Below the pieces are notes generated by a model. The model was given only the letters and a program-made list of their open reading frames with translations. It was not told the origin of the DNA and ran no database searches. From Mycobacterium sp. 155 (GTDB taxonomy: Bacteria > Actinomycetota > Actinomycetes > Mycobacteriales > Mycobacteriaceae): a stretch of 64,000 nt of DNA. The DNA is taken from assembly GCF_000373905.1 (NCBI RefSeq), contig NZ_KB892705.1:2313020-2377019 (forward strand). Reading direction: 5' to 3'. This document shows, one piece after another, positions 48,736 through 57,913 of the stretch (its first letter is position 1; every line of letters begins with the position of its first letter). The position numbers and the translations under genes are program-made.

Positions 48736-49587
48736 GCGGCCCGCATCCCGGAGCCCATCGTGCACCCGGGGGGATCTGCAGTACGCCAATGAAATCGAAT
48801 CCGCAGCGACGTCGGCGGCGAACAACTCGACCCGGGCGAAGCGGCTGGCACTGTGCCCGACCAGCCACACCTGCAGCCGCCGACCCGGCTCGTCGGCCGG
48901 GAACACGCCGCCCGTCAGGACGCCCGGCTGGCTGAGCGTGTCAACCGCCACACCATGCCGGGCCCGGATAGCTTGTCGGCCATCCGGGGTGTCGATCACC
49001 ACACCGACGATCTCGCCCTCCTCGAACACGATGCGATTGAGCGCGCTGCTCTCGTATGTCGGAATCTCACGGTTTCGGATCTGGGCGGTCAACCAATCGC
49101 TGAGCGCTGTCGCGGCGCCGGTGCTGTCGGGTGTCAGCGAGCCGACGACCTTGACCTCGATTTCCTCACCCGAATGGGTCTTCATCGCCGTGGTCTGCCT
49201 GCCGGTCAGCCGGGTGTAGAGCACACCGTAGGGCGAGTGCAGACACTCCGAAGCCCAGTCACGCAGGCGAGCGCCGTAGAACGGCGCGACCAGGCCGCCG
49301 GGCTTTGCCGGTACCAGGTCGGTGGCGGACCGAACCGTCAGTTGGGCATCAGCTGGTTCGGAGGATCCCAGGTCAGCCGATAGTGCGTCGAAGTACTCCC
49401 GCGTCTCCGGATCCTCGATGCCGGCAGCCAACAGTGGAACGACGGAATCTTCGCCACCATGCCGATATTCGATGCCGGGCTGCACGATGAGTACGTCCAA
49501 TCCAGCGTCGGCCGCGGCGACAGCGCACGCCAATGCACCGAACCCGGAACCACAGCAAACTACATCAAATTCGTCGTCCCACATCAT
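48685..49587 (-). CDS. FAD-binding oxidoreductase-like protein (possibly short)
   Basis: A 300-residue flavoprotein with an N-terminal Rossmann motif (FDVVCCGSGFGALACAVAAADAGLDVLIV). Related FAD-binding dehydrogenases of the ketosteroid dehydrogenase/fumarate reductase type are ~500 residues or longer. This one keeps the substrate-side segment (PYGVLYTRLTGRQT, TYESSALNRIVFEEGE) but ends in Arg-rich sequence antisense to dcpA. A C-terminal truncation is therefore possible, or it is a short variant. Substrate unknown. Confidence 0.65.
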   Translation of the reverse strand: MMWDDEFDVVCCGSGFGALACAVAAADAGLDVLIVQPGIEYRHGGEDSVVPLLAAGIEDPETREYFDALSADLGSSEPADAQLTVRSATDLVPAKPGGLVAPFYGARLRDWASECLHSPYGVLYTRLTGRQTTAMKTHSGEEIEVKVVGSLTPDSTGAATALSDWLTAQIRNREIPTYESSALNRIVFEEGEIVGVVIDTPDGRQAIRARHGVAVDTLSQPGVLTGGVFPADEPGRRLQVWLVGHSASRFARVELFAADVAADSISLAYCRSPRVHDGLRDAGRSHVRHWRKTHRNPPLG

Positions 49588-50137
49588 CTATGGCTACCTC
49601 AACGTTGGTAGGGACGACGGCGCGGGACCCGTCAACCCGGCTGCACCCACACCTTTCGGTGCGCCGTTACCAGCACCGAACAGGGTTTTTTCGGCTAATT
49701 CACCATATTGTCGACTCAGCGACCGAGCTCCGATCACGCCTCTGAGACGATCGGAAGAAGAGGTTGCCACAGCCCGCACCGGGATTCGAGGGGGGTAGCC
49801 AGAACGGGCTATGGCAACGTCTCTACGATAACTCGCGGCAACTGCCGGCGACATCGCCACACGGTCGGGGCGCATGTCCACAGTGATCGCAGACAGACCG
49901 GTCGCGTGGTCCGCCAACTGCGAACCAAGAGTTATCACGCTAAGCACCATACATACCTTTAGAATGATATGCACCCGTGACGATGACTTTAGGTATTTCG
50001 ATGGGGAGGCAGACATCCACCTCGGCCACCGAAGTGTCCGTGCACGGGGACGACGGATGAAACAATCCCATGCACGCGCCGGGCACCGCCCGATGTTCCA
50101 CCCGACCACACAGTCGTGAAGATCTTGAGGTGTCCTG
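49588..50137. other. Gene-free gap upstream of the TetR pair
   Basis: I see no convincing gene in these 550 bases. The right half is AT-richer than its surroundings (49925-50000) and holds ATACCT (49953-49958) and AGGTAT (49991-49996) as an inverted pair 32 bases apart. This is a possible regulator-binding or promoter region for the TetR gene at 50138. Confidence 0.3.
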
Positions 50138-50848
50138 GTGACTGAGCAGCTCGACCGACGGGCCGACGTCACCCGACTTCAGATCCTGCAGGCGGCGGCA
50201 CGCCAATTCGCGCACAAGCCGTACAGTGCGGTGAGCCTCGACGACATCCTCGCCGATGCCGCGGTCACCAAGGGAGCGCTGTACTTCCATTTCCGGTCCA
50301 AGTACGCGCTGGCGTCCTCGATCGTCGAACACCGCGCTCAACTGGCCCGCGAACAGGTCCGTGAAGTGCTGGCCCGCAACCTGTCCGCGGTGGAGACGCT
50401 GGTCGACATCTCCTATCAGGTGACCGTCGACGACATCGGCGAGACAATGGCGCGTGCGGCCGGGAACCTGCTGGAGTCGGTCGGCCGGACCGACAGGCTC
50501 GGACCGCAAGTGCTGGAGCCCTGGATCGCCGGATACGCAAAAATCGTCCGCCGCGGTATCGAGGAGGGTGATTTCGTCGACGGTACCGATCCGCACGTCG
50601 CTGCGACGCTGTTGGTTTCGATGCAGCTCGGTATCCGCCAGACCAGTGATCTGGACGACCCACAACGGTTTCTCATCGATCTCGAGCAGGCGTGGAAATC
50701 GATGCTGCCCGGCCTCGCGAACCCGAATCGGCTCGGGTATCTGGACCAGTTCGTCAAGCGCCGCACCATCGTGGCACTCAAGAAGGCCCTTGCTAGCAAA
50801 CCCGCCAAGGCCGAACTCGATGCGGATTCGGCCGCCGGGTCGGCCTGA
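50138..50848 (+). CDS. TetR-family regulator, ScbR/ArpA-like
   Basis: A 236-residue TetR regulator. The N-terminal HTH reads RLQILQAAARQFAHKPYSAVSLDDILADAAVTKGALYFHF (residues 12-52), and the C-terminal ligand domain (ISYQVTVDDIGETMARAAGNLLESVGR) resembles gamma-butyrolactone receptor-type TetR proteins. GTG 50138 follows a GAGGTG site. It likely represses itself or neighbours and responds to a small ligand. A second TetR gene follows 11 bases later. Confidence 0.82.
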   Translation: MTEQLDRRADVTRLQILQAAARQFAHKPYSAVSLDDILADAAVTKGALYFHFRSKYALASSIVEHRAQLAREQVREVLARNLSAVETLVDISYQVTVDDIGETMARAAGNLLESVGRTDRLGPQVLEPWIAGYAKIVRRGIEEGDFVDGTDPHVAATLLVSMQLGIRQTSDLDDPQRFLIDLEQAWKSMLPGLANPNRLGYLDQFVKRRTIVALKKALASKPAKAELDADSAAGSA

Positions 50849-50859
50849 CGGAGTACGAC

Positions 50860-51516
50860 ATGGCACGCCAGGCCCGCTCAGAGCTCACCCGCCGCAAGAT
50901 CATCGACGCCGCTGTCGATCTGTTCAGTGAAATCGGCTATCCCGCTGCTGGATTAGGTGAGATCATCGAGCGCGCCGAGCTGACCAAGGGGGCCTTCTAC
51001 TACCACTTCGACGCCAAGGAGACGTTGGCCGCAGCCATCATCGAGGAGGCCGGCGCGCGCACGTTGGCGACGTTCCGCGCCATCACCGCATCATCGTCGC
51101 CTGCGCTGGAGAACCTAGTACACGGGCTGTTCATGGTGACCGACTTCACCGCCTCTGACAAGCTCACCTGGATCGGCATGCAACTGATGCGCACCTTCAG
51201 CGGTCTCAACGAGGCGCCCGGCCGGGTCTACGGGAGCTGGCTCGAAGAGCTCACCCAGCAGGTCGAGCAGGCCGGTACGGAAGGCGACCTCCGCAGCCAC
51301 CTGAACCCCAAGAGCGCCGCCGAAGTGATCCTGAGCTCTTTACTCGGGGCAGAGGCACTGTCCCAAGCCACCGCAACCGGCACCGATCTGCGGCAGCGTG
51401 TGGCGTTCATCTGGGAGCTGCTGCTGCCCGCCATCGTGAGCGACGAGTCGCGTGGCTACTTCGGGGAGTTTCTGGCACGCGAGTCCCTGCGCCGGTCACC
51501 GGAGGCAGGCAGGTAG
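50860..51516 (+). CDS. TetR-family regulator, second of a tandem pair
   Basis: A 218-residue TetR regulator. Its HTH RRKIIDAAVDLFSEIGYPAAGLGEIIERAELTKGAFYYHF is clearly homologous to, but distinct from, the first. The C-terminal domain (WLEELTQQVEQAGTEGDLRSHLNPKSAAEVILSSLLG) is of the same class. Its start lies 11 bases after the first gene, so the pair is one operon. Two related regulators in a row suggests a duplicated or cooperative signal input. Confidence 0.82.
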   Translation: MARQARSELTRRKIIDAAVDLFSEIGYPAAGLGEIIERAELTKGAFYYHFDAKETLAAAIIEEAGARTLATFRAITASSSPALENLVHGLFMVTDFTASDKLTWIGMQLMRTFSGLNEAPGRVYGSWLEELTQQVEQAGTEGDLRSHLNPKSAAEVILSSLLGAEALSQATATGTDLRQRVAFIWELLLPAIVSDESRGYFGEFLARESLRRSPEAGR

Positions 51517-51520
51517 CGAC

Positions 51521-51883
51521 CTACAACTCCTCCACCCACAGCTGTTCGGTGAGATCTTGGAACGTCGCCAGCGCCAACGGATCGTCCCCGCGGAGCAATG
51601 CGGACTTGCTCATTCGCGCCCGCACGAGCGAACCGTCCTGGTGCACAAGGTCTACGACCAGGTCGGCATTGGCCCGCACGACAGATACCGCTGACTCGTC
51701 ATCGGGCAGTGAATGAAAAATCTGGGCGAACTTCAGGGCTTTTACCGATTCCGCGCTGCGGCCCACCATTTCGGCGAATGCGCTGTTCGCGAAGAGAATG
51801 CTGCCGTCCTCCGCGATGGCGAGCACCGGAACCGGGAACCGCTCCAAGATGACCAACGCCGGCATTTGCTGCAACGTTGTCAT
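51521..51883 (-). CDS. Small single-domain PAS protein
   Basis: A 120-residue protein that is essentially one PAS domain: LERFPVPVLAIAEDGSILFANSAFAEMVGRSAESV, then LVHQDGSLVRARMSKSALL. No output domain is attached, so it probably signals through a partner. ATG 51883 matches the domain boundary; longer starts to 52078 would add low-complexity Pro/Arg sequence. Its stop is four bases from the convergent TetR stop. Confidence 0.72.
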   Translation of the reverse strand: MTTLQQMPALVILERFPVPVLAIAEDGSILFANSAFAEMVGRSAESVKALKFAQIFHSLPDDESAVSVVRANADLVVDLVHQDGSLVRARMSKSALLRGDDPLALATFQDLTEQLWVEEL

Positions 51884-52126
51884 CGGAGATCGGGTGTCCT
51901 GCTCGTTGCGCCGCCGCTCCACCCCCCGATTATTGCGGACACAACAGGCTGTTACCAGCGCACGTGGCGGCTTGTGGCACGGACACCCTCGGTGCCACGG
52001 CCAGGCCACCTCAGTTAGCTGACTAGGTTTACTGCCTGGAAGACGGCCGGCGCGATCTCCCGGCCGACCCGAACCCATTCATCGCACCGCTGCGAGGGTG
52101 CCCGGCCGCACAGCATCCGACGGCTG

Positions 52127-54352
52127 TCACCGGCGCTCGGCCAGACCTGCCAGCGCCGCCGGTAGAGGATCCCGGTGCAGGACACCGAGACGCTGCGTGG
52201 CACGGGTGAGTGCGACGTAAAGCTCGGCCGCACCGCGCGGCCCGTCCGCCAGGATCCGCTGCGGCTCCACCACGAGGACCGCGTCGAATTCCAATCCCTT
52301 GGTCGCCGACGGCGGTACCGTGCCCGGCACCCCCGGTGGTCCGATCACCACACTCGTGCCTTCGGACCCAGCCTCGTCTTGCACGAATTCCTCGATGGCA
52401 ACCGCCAATTCATCGTCAGCGACCTGGCGTGACCACGGTTTCACACCGCATGCCCGGACCGACTCCGGCGGCTGGACACGCGGGGCGAACTCGGCCAGCA
52501 ACGCGGCGGCGACCTCCATGATCTCCGCCGGGGTGCGGTAGTTCACCGACAGTGCCCGATAGACCCAACGACCTGCCCGGTTGGTGCCCGTGGTTTCCGC
52601 CGGCACATACGGTTCGAGCATCGATCCCCATGACGTCGCCCCCGCGGCCGAGCGGCGCTGGGCGAGATCACCGACGATAGTGAACGATCGCCGGGGGCAG
52701 CGGCGCATCAACACCCGCCAGTCCATCTCGGACAGTTCCTGCGCCTCATCGACCACCACGTGTCCGTAGGTCCAATCACGTTCCGCGGCAGCACGTTCGG
52801 CGAGTTCACGATTGTCCTGCTCTTGGAAACGCTCCGCCAATTGCTCGGCGTCGAGCAGGTCCGCGGCCAACAGGTGGTCCTCGTCGTCCATGAGGTCCTC
52901 ACGGTCGACCATAAGGTCGAGCACCCCTGCCGCGTAGGCAGCCTCCTCCTTCCGCTGCCGCTCGGCGGCCTCGTCGGCCGCCCTGTCGCGGCCCAGCAGA
53001 TCAACCAATTCATCGAGCAACGGCACATCGGACACTGTCCATGCGGCGCCATCGGTCCGGTACAGGGCGTCGTCGGCTCCCGCTGCACTCAGCCGCTCGC
53101 GTGAGGTATACAGCTGCACCAGAACGTCTTCCGGGGTGAGGATCGGCCACAGGCGATTCAGTGCAGCGGTGAACTGCTCGTGGTCCTCGAGCTCGTTCAC
53201 CACGTCAGCACGCATCTGTGCCCACGCGTGCTTGTCGTCGCGGGTCAGCCAGCCCTTCCCGATCCGGGCGACAGCCCGTTCGGTGAGCACGTAGGTGACA
53301 ACGTCGATGAACTCGGCACGGGCCTCGTTGTGCGGCAGACCGGTCTTGCGCGCCTCCTCCCTGGCCCACTCCGCGGTCGCGGCGTCGATCCGCGCGGTGA
53401 CGTCGGAGAGCTCGATGGGTATCGGATCCGCCGGCAGCTCCTGGCGATCGGCCACCGCCGCAGCGAGCACGTCGAGCATCTTCAACGACCCCTTCAACCG
53501 CGCGGCGTCCGGGCTGTCCTCGGCACGCACACTGAGGCCGGGGACGAAGTCACCGGTGGTCATGAACACCGCCTGGGACTCCCCCAGCGAAGGCAGCACC
53601 CGCCCGATGTGATTCAGGAATTCCGGACTGGGGCCGACCACGAGCACACCGTGGCGTTCCATCTGCTTGCGCTGTGTGTAGAGCAAATAGGCCACCCGGT
53701 GCAGGGCGACCACCGTTTTCCCAGTACCCGGGCCGCCCTCGATCACGAGGACGCCGGGGTGTTCGAGTCGGATAATCGCATCCTGCTCGGCTTGGATCGT
53801 CGCGACGATGTCGCGCATCCCCTCACCCCGCGGAGCGTTGACTGCGGCCAGCAGAGCCGCATCTCCCGGGCCGTCGCGCTCCTCACCGAGCTCGGCCCCG
53901 GTCGGACGGCCCAGCGTCTCGTCGGTGAAGTCGATCACCTTACGTCCGCGAGTGTGGAACTGCCGACGGCGCAGCATCCCCTCCGGACTGGCCGCGGTCG
54001 CGACGTAAAAGGCCCGCGCCAGTGGAGCCCGCCAGTCAAGCAGCAACGGTTCGTAGTCGTTCTGGCTGTCCAGCAGACCAAGGCGCCCGATGTAGAGATG
54101 TTCGTCGTCCAGCGTCTGGAGCCGACCGAAGCACAGACCGTAGTCGGCAACATCCAACCGCTGCATCTCCTTGGCCATCGCGCGCACTTCGGCGTCACGT
54201 TCGACGAGCGTGCTGCCGTTCTGGGGGTCGATGGGGCTGCTCAAAGCCGCCTTGTAACGCCGGTTGGCCTCGGCACGCTCGTTGTCCAGGCGCGCATACA
54301 GCCCGGCAATGTATTCCCGCTCGGACCGCAGTTCGTCTTCGTACTTTGACAT
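52127..54352 (-). CDS. helR: HelD/HelR-like RNA polymerase-associated ATPase
   Basis: A 741-residue superfamily 1 helicase-like ATPase. It has the N-terminal coiled-coil arm of HelD proteins (KYEDELRSEREYIAGLYARLDNERAEANRRY), the Walker A GGPGTGKTVVALHR near residue 208, VVDEAQELSEMDWRVLMRR (Walker B) and a C-terminal helicase segment with TSVVIGPPG and LTRATQRLGVL. HelD proteins remove RNA polymerase from DNA; HelR displaces rifampicin-bound polymerase. Which subtype this is cannot be settled here. I saw no rifampicin-associated element (RAE) in the upstream ~290 bases. Confidence 0.85.
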   Translation of the reverse strand: MSKYEDELRSEREYIAGLYARLDNERAEANRRYKAALSSPIDPQNGSTLVERDAEVRAMAKEMQRLDVADYGLCFGRLQTLDDEHLYIGRLGLLDSQNDYEPLLLDWRAPLARAFYVATAASPEGMLRRRQFHTRGRKVIDFTDETLGRPTGAELGEERDGPGDAALLAAVNAPRGEGMRDIVATIQAEQDAIIRLEHPGVLVIEGGPGTGKTVVALHRVAYLLYTQRKQMERHGVLVVGPSPEFLNHIGRVLPSLGESQAVFMTTGDFVPGLSVRAEDSPDAARLKGSLKMLDVLAAAVADRQELPADPIPIELSDVTARIDAATAEWAREEARKTGLPHNEARAEFIDVVTYVLTERAVARIGKGWLTRDDKHAWAQMRADVVNELEDHEQFTAALNRLWPILTPEDVLVQLYTSRERLSAAGADDALYRTDGAAWTVSDVPLLDELVDLLGRDRAADEAAERQRKEEAAYAAGVLDLMVDREDLMDDEDHLLAADLLDAEQLAERFQEQDNRELAERAAAERDWTYGHVVVDEAQELSEMDWRVLMRRCPRRSFTIVGDLAQRRSAAGATSWGSMLEPYVPAETTGTNRAGRWVYRALSVNYRTPAEIMEVAAALLAEFAPRVQPPESVRACGVKPWSRQVADDELAVAIEEFVQDEAGSEGTSVVIGPPGVPGTVPPSATKGLEFDAVLVVEPQRILADGPRGAAELYVALTRATQRLGVLHRDPLPAALAGLAERR

Positions 54353-54645
54353 ACCTCTCGCTTTTCGCTCTCACATCTCGCACCGCATCAGAACCGGATG
54401 CGCGCCGAGTTCCGGCTCAGGCCAGCGATTTTGCGGCCACTCCAGACCCGGCTGCTACGCGCAACCCGTCGAGTTCATCGCTCGTTCTGGAGAAATATTG
54501 TTACTGCACAATAGCTTTCGCACACCTCGGGCAGTGTCATCGACCACATGTCATCGATGCCCGAACGCCCGCGGTTGTTGCCGACGCTCATTCCCTTGTT
54601 TCCGTTATGGATTCCCTCATCGAGTTCGTCCGACGACCCGGGGCC
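54353..54645. other. Upstream region of the HelD/HelR gene
   Basis: About 290 bases with no gene. TTTTGCGG and GAAATATTG segments (54425-54500) are AT-richer than their neighbours, but I find no clear box, hairpin or regulatory repeat. Confidence 0.3.
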
Positions 54646-56043
54646 TTACCGAGCCGGGTCGTCGGCGACCTCGATCTCCCCTGCCCTGGCCGCGGACTGC
54701 AGTCGATGGAAGTCCTCGAGCGCCTTCTCTGCGTACCGGTATGACCACTCCAGTACCGCGGCGCCGACCTTGTCGCCGCTGCCGACGTAGCCTTGCAGTA
54801 TCGATCCGTTTGCGCTCTGCGCGTGCCCGCGGGCAAGCACCATGGCGCACGCCGCCGCATACTGACCGAATGCGGTCGGCGACATGCCTTCGGTTTCGAT
54901 CGAACCCTTCATGTCCTGGAACTGACGGACGTAAAAGTCGCGTCCACCGTGGCGCGCGGAGCCGAGGAATATGTCCGACATCGCCTGCAGCACCCGTTGC
55001 CCGTCGACGACCCTGCCTCCCTGGCCGGACGCCTCTACCGCGCGAGCCACGCTGCTCGGCTGCCGGACACCTCCGTATTCTTCGAGAACAGAGGTTTTGG
55101 CCTCCTTGACCTGCAAGATCAACGGTGTACCGTCGGGTCCGGCCAGGATCACCAGGTAGCAGCGAGTCCCGACGCTGCCGACCCCGACGACACGCTGTGC
55201 GACGTCGGACACCTGGAAGTGGGACAGCAGAAGTGCGACATCGCCAGGCACACTCGTGAGGTACTCCCGAAATGACTCGACGACACCGGCCTCGTGATCG
55301 ACATCCAGGTGCTGAAGGACGGGAGGGTTCTCTCGGAGGCGCGGCGTGCCGTCCGGTCCAGACACCATGATGCGGCCGAACACCCGCGCTGAAGTGCGCT
55401 TGCGCGCGTTATCGGCGCTGCGGGCGATGAGCGCGGCGAGGCTTTTCGTGACCTGGTTCAGGTACCGCTCCGGTTCCGCCCGTAGGTAGTACCGTTCCAG
55501 CACGTTCATGTCGAGGATGGTTTGCAGGCCGTCACGGTAGGCAACTATCGCTTCACCGGCGAAGCGGCGGATCTTCTTCTCGGGATAACCAGCGTGCCGC
55601 CCACCCACTATGACGCTGGTGATCAGACGTTTGAGATCCCATTCCGCCGGTGCGACCGCGGCCTCATCGAAGTCGTTCAGATCGAACACCAGCTCCCGGT
55701 GCGGAGCCGCATAGATTCCGAAGTTGGATAGATGCGCGTCGCCGCAGCACATCACCTCCACACCGCTGGAGGGGCTGGTCGCCAAGTCGGCGGCCATCAC
55801 CGCCGCTGTCCCGCGGTAGAACGAGAAGGGATCGGTCAGCATCCGCGCGAAACGCAGCGGGACCAAATCGCGCAATCGGCTTCGGTTCTGTTCTACGAGG
55901 ATCTCAATCGCGCTGCGGTCGCTCGGAACCAACTCGGCGAGCGCGGTCCTGGGAGCGGTCTGCCGCAAAGCGCGACCTCGTACGAGGTCATCCTCAACGT
56001 TCTCGACCTCGATGACACGATCCCGTAGCGGTGCGCCGGACAT
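54646..56043 (-). CDS. DUF2252 family protein
   Basis: A 465-residue DUF2252 member. It shows VPLRFARMLTDPFSFYRGTAAVMAADLA near residue 63 and the family core CCGDAHLSNFGIYAAPHRELVFDLNDFDEAAVAPAEWDLKRL (split over residues ~99-140), with Asp/His/Asn residues like those of kinase-fold Mg2+ and catalytic loops. VLARGHAQSANGS lies near the C-terminus. The family has an APH-like kinase fold, but its reaction is not known. The gene stands alone between the HelD gene and a 303-base promoter gap. Confidence 0.83.
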   Translation of the reverse strand: MSGAPLRDRVIEVENVEDDLVRGRALRQTAPRTALAELVPSDRSAIEILVEQNRSRLRDLVPLRFARMLTDPFSFYRGTAAVMAADLATSPSSGVEVMCCGDAHLSNFGIYAAPHRELVFDLNDFDEAAVAPAEWDLKRLITSVIVGGRHAGYPEKKIRRFAGEAIVAYRDGLQTILDMNVLERYYLRAEPERYLNQVTKSLAALIARSADNARKRTSARVFGRIMVSGPDGTPRLRENPPVLQHLDVDHEAGVVESFREYLTSVPGDVALLLSHFQVSDVAQRVVGVGSVGTRCYLVILAGPDGTPLILQVKEAKTSVLEEYGGVRQPSSVARAVEASGQGGRVVDGQRVLQAMSDIFLGSARHGGRDFYVRQFQDMKGSIETEGMSPTAFGQYAAACAMVLARGHAQSANGSILQGYVGSGDKVGAAVLEWSYRYAEKALEDFHRLQSAARAGEIEVADDPAR

Positions 56044-56270
56044 GGAGCCCAGCGTAATCGCCCAAACTTCCCTTAGACCGGGAAGCGCGCGGTGTTTGGC
56101 ATTCCGCCGACCCGACGTTCAGACACCACCGGGTGACTGTCGGATCGTGGCGCCGCCCACCACGCGCCGAGTCGTTTTCGACAAGGTGTCTGGACGGTGA
56201 CGACGTAGGATAGCCGAGGCTGTTCCACGACTGCTGCCCGACACGATTGTGACGGCACGGTCAATTTTGC

Positions 56271-56284
56271 ACACTGTTCAGTGT
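56271..56284. promoter_or_regulatory. Perfect 14-base palindrome in the DUF2252/lipoprotein gap
   Basis: ACACTG-TT-CAGTGT is an inverted repeat of two six-base arms, located 62 bases before the lipoprotein start. It could be an operator for the 56347 gene or for the divergent DUF2252 gene. A chance match is possible; binding is not shown. Confidence 0.35.
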
Positions 56285-56346
56285 CTTCGTGAGATGCTCT
56301 GGTTAAGCATCCAACACACTGCCGAACGGCGAGGAGAAGCAATTCC

Positions 56347-57060
56347 ATGAGGAACACGTTGGTGACAGCGACAGCAGGCTTGTGCGCCACCGCACTGAGC
56401 TTTGCCATCGTTGGCTGCGGCAGCGGCACGAAGACCGAAGCAACAACGTCAGAGTCCACGACAACAACCTCAGCAGCGGCATCAGCGACCACCTCGGCGC
56501 TGCCGCCTCCTCCCGACCGGCCCGACGGCACCAAGCAGACATTGCACGATTACATCGTCGAGCACAACATCGCGGAGGTGCCTTACCGGGCCAAGGAACC
56601 CGGAACGCCGACCGTCGAGCTGTCCTTCCCGCCCGGCTGGAGCCAACTCGCGAAAGAGGACACTCCCGATTGGGCATACGGGGGCATCATCTACGACACC
56701 CCCACGGACCCCGCCATCCCGCCGACCATGCTCGCGATCGCCAGCAAGCTTGTCGGCGATGTCGACGCCGCCGAGATTCTCCAATACGCACCGGGCATGC
56801 TGCAGAACCTGCCCGGATTCCAGCCAGTCGGTGATCCGGTAGTGGCTCCGTTCTCGGGCTTCGATTCCGTCACCTATAAGGGGACCTACACCAATGATGG
56901 AAAAAATATGGTCGTAGGTGAGAAGACCGTGGTGGTACCCGGAAAAGACAAGGACTTCTTCGTCTTGCAGCTTCAGGCGACCGCGCCGGCGGACGAGCGG
57001 CAGGTTGTGCTCGATGCCGTTGATTACATCAACACGAATACCAAAATCACCGCCCCATGA
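56347..57060 (+). CDS. LpqN/LpqT-family lipoprotein
   Basis: A 237-residue secreted lipoprotein. The first 23 residues form a signal peptide with lipobox IVG-C (Cys24), followed by a Thr/Ser-rich linker (TTSESTTTTSAAASATTSA) and a globular LpqN-like domain (TVELSFPPGWSQLAKEDTPDWAYGGIIY; FVLQLQATAPADERQVVLDAVDYINTNTKI). GAGGAG lies nine bases before ATG 56347. Mycobacterial members bind envelope proteins or lipid-linked substrates; this one's partner is unknown. A small secreted gene follows 48 bases later. Confidence 0.87.
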   Translation: MRNTLVTATAGLCATALSFAIVGCGSGTKTEATTSESTTTTSAAASATTSALPPPPDRPDGTKQTLHDYIVEHNIAEVPYRAKEPGTPTVELSFPPGWSQLAKEDTPDWAYGGIIYDTPTDPAIPPTMLAIASKLVGDVDAAEILQYAPGMLQNLPGFQPVGDPVVAPFSGFDSVTYKGTYTNDGKNMVVGEKTVVVPGKDKDFFVLQLQATAPADERQVVLDAVDYINTNTKITAP

Positions 57061-57108
57061 TCACGCCCATCACGGCCGGCCCGGAAACCTATGGAGAGTA
57101 AGCAGTCA

Positions 57109-57423
57109 ATGACCATATTTCGCACCTCCATGTTCGTCGCGGTGATCGTCGGCGGAACTATCATGTCGACACCGCTGGTGTCTCCCCCTACCGCCCATGC
57201 TGCTCCTTGCAACGGGCTGACAGATCCGCGTACCGGCGTCTGCTGGAGTAACCAAGACCTGAGCAACCGGGGCAACCCGAACAGTCTTGGCGGTACGGCG
57301 CATTGCAGCCCGGGACGACTCGGTCAGTGCTTGGGTGCAGCACAAAACGGAACAACACCCGGGGCCAATCTGCGGACCCAGCCACCGGCTGGCCCGGCGC
57401 CGCGTATCTGGCCAAGCCAGTAG
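57109..57423 (+). CDS. Small secreted four-cysteine protein
   Basis: A 104-residue protein with a signal peptide ending near THA-AP (residues 29-33), then a ~70-residue Cys-containing mature part: C34 and C45 in APCNGLTDPRTGVCWS, C66 and C74 later. Two disulfides are likely outside the cell. The C-terminus is Pro-rich (PAGPAPRIWPSQ). GGAGAG just upstream of ATG 57109 sets the start. No homologue is recognised. It follows the LpqN-like gene, possibly in one operon. Confidence 0.65.
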   Translation: MTIFRTSMFVAVIVGGTIMSTPLVSPPTAHAAPCNGLTDPRTGVCWSNQDLSNRGNPNSLGGTAHCSPGRLGQCLGAAQNGTTPGANLRTQPPAGPAPRIWPSQ

Positions 57424-57470
57424 GCATACGGCGTCCGGACCGCAACCATCGGATGTAGCGGGACCGGAAT

Positions 57471-57518
57471 CGAGTAAGGGTTGGTCTTCAGCAGCTGTTG
57501 AAGACCAACCCTTACTCG
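57471..57518. terminator. Perfect 20-bp hairpin downstream of the lipoprotein operon
   Basis: Two 20-base arms (57471-57490 and 57499-57518) are exact inverted copies around the eight-base loop GCAGCTGT. No U-tract follows, so it is not a textbook intrinsic terminator. It may act as a terminator or mRNA 3'-end stabiliser, or be the relic of a mobile element end. Confidence 0.5.
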
Positions 57519-57913
57519 GTCACGAGCGTTGATCTTGCTCGCGTGCTCCGGCACCGGTTCCGAGTTACAGACACGGTGCACCTAGTGACCGCACTCATTT
57601 CGAGACTGGGCAAGCACCGCTGGCTCGGTCGGAGGCCGATCTAGATCGTCGGTGATGGTTTACCTGGCGCTGACCGCCGCTGCTCACTACGAGCAGCTCC
57701 ACTGCGATAAATGCATCAGCTGCCGCGCCCGCTACGAGCCGGAAAGGCGATAGAGCCACTGCCCAAGCGCAAACGGCACTGTCGTCAACGTCCTGGACAG
57801 GCAAGCGCCCGAAGTGTTGTTTTTCCTGGGTGCTAAGGGTGTGTAGGTTCACGACATAGGTGACACATGAGTCGGGACATGGGTGACAGTCGTGGCTCAT
57901 ATCCAAAGCGCGT
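57519..57913. other. Gene-free gap before the IS481 remnant
   Basis: About 395 bases without a gene I can support. The right end (57840-57893) has GTTCACGACATAGGTGACAC followed by ACATGGGTGACA, a short repeated motif that fits the start of an IS481-type element. Confidence 0.35.

Noticed and set aside
49594..50172. 192-residue minus ORF upstream of the TetR pair
   Set aside because: Low-complexity, no recognisable domain, and it would run through the TetR start.
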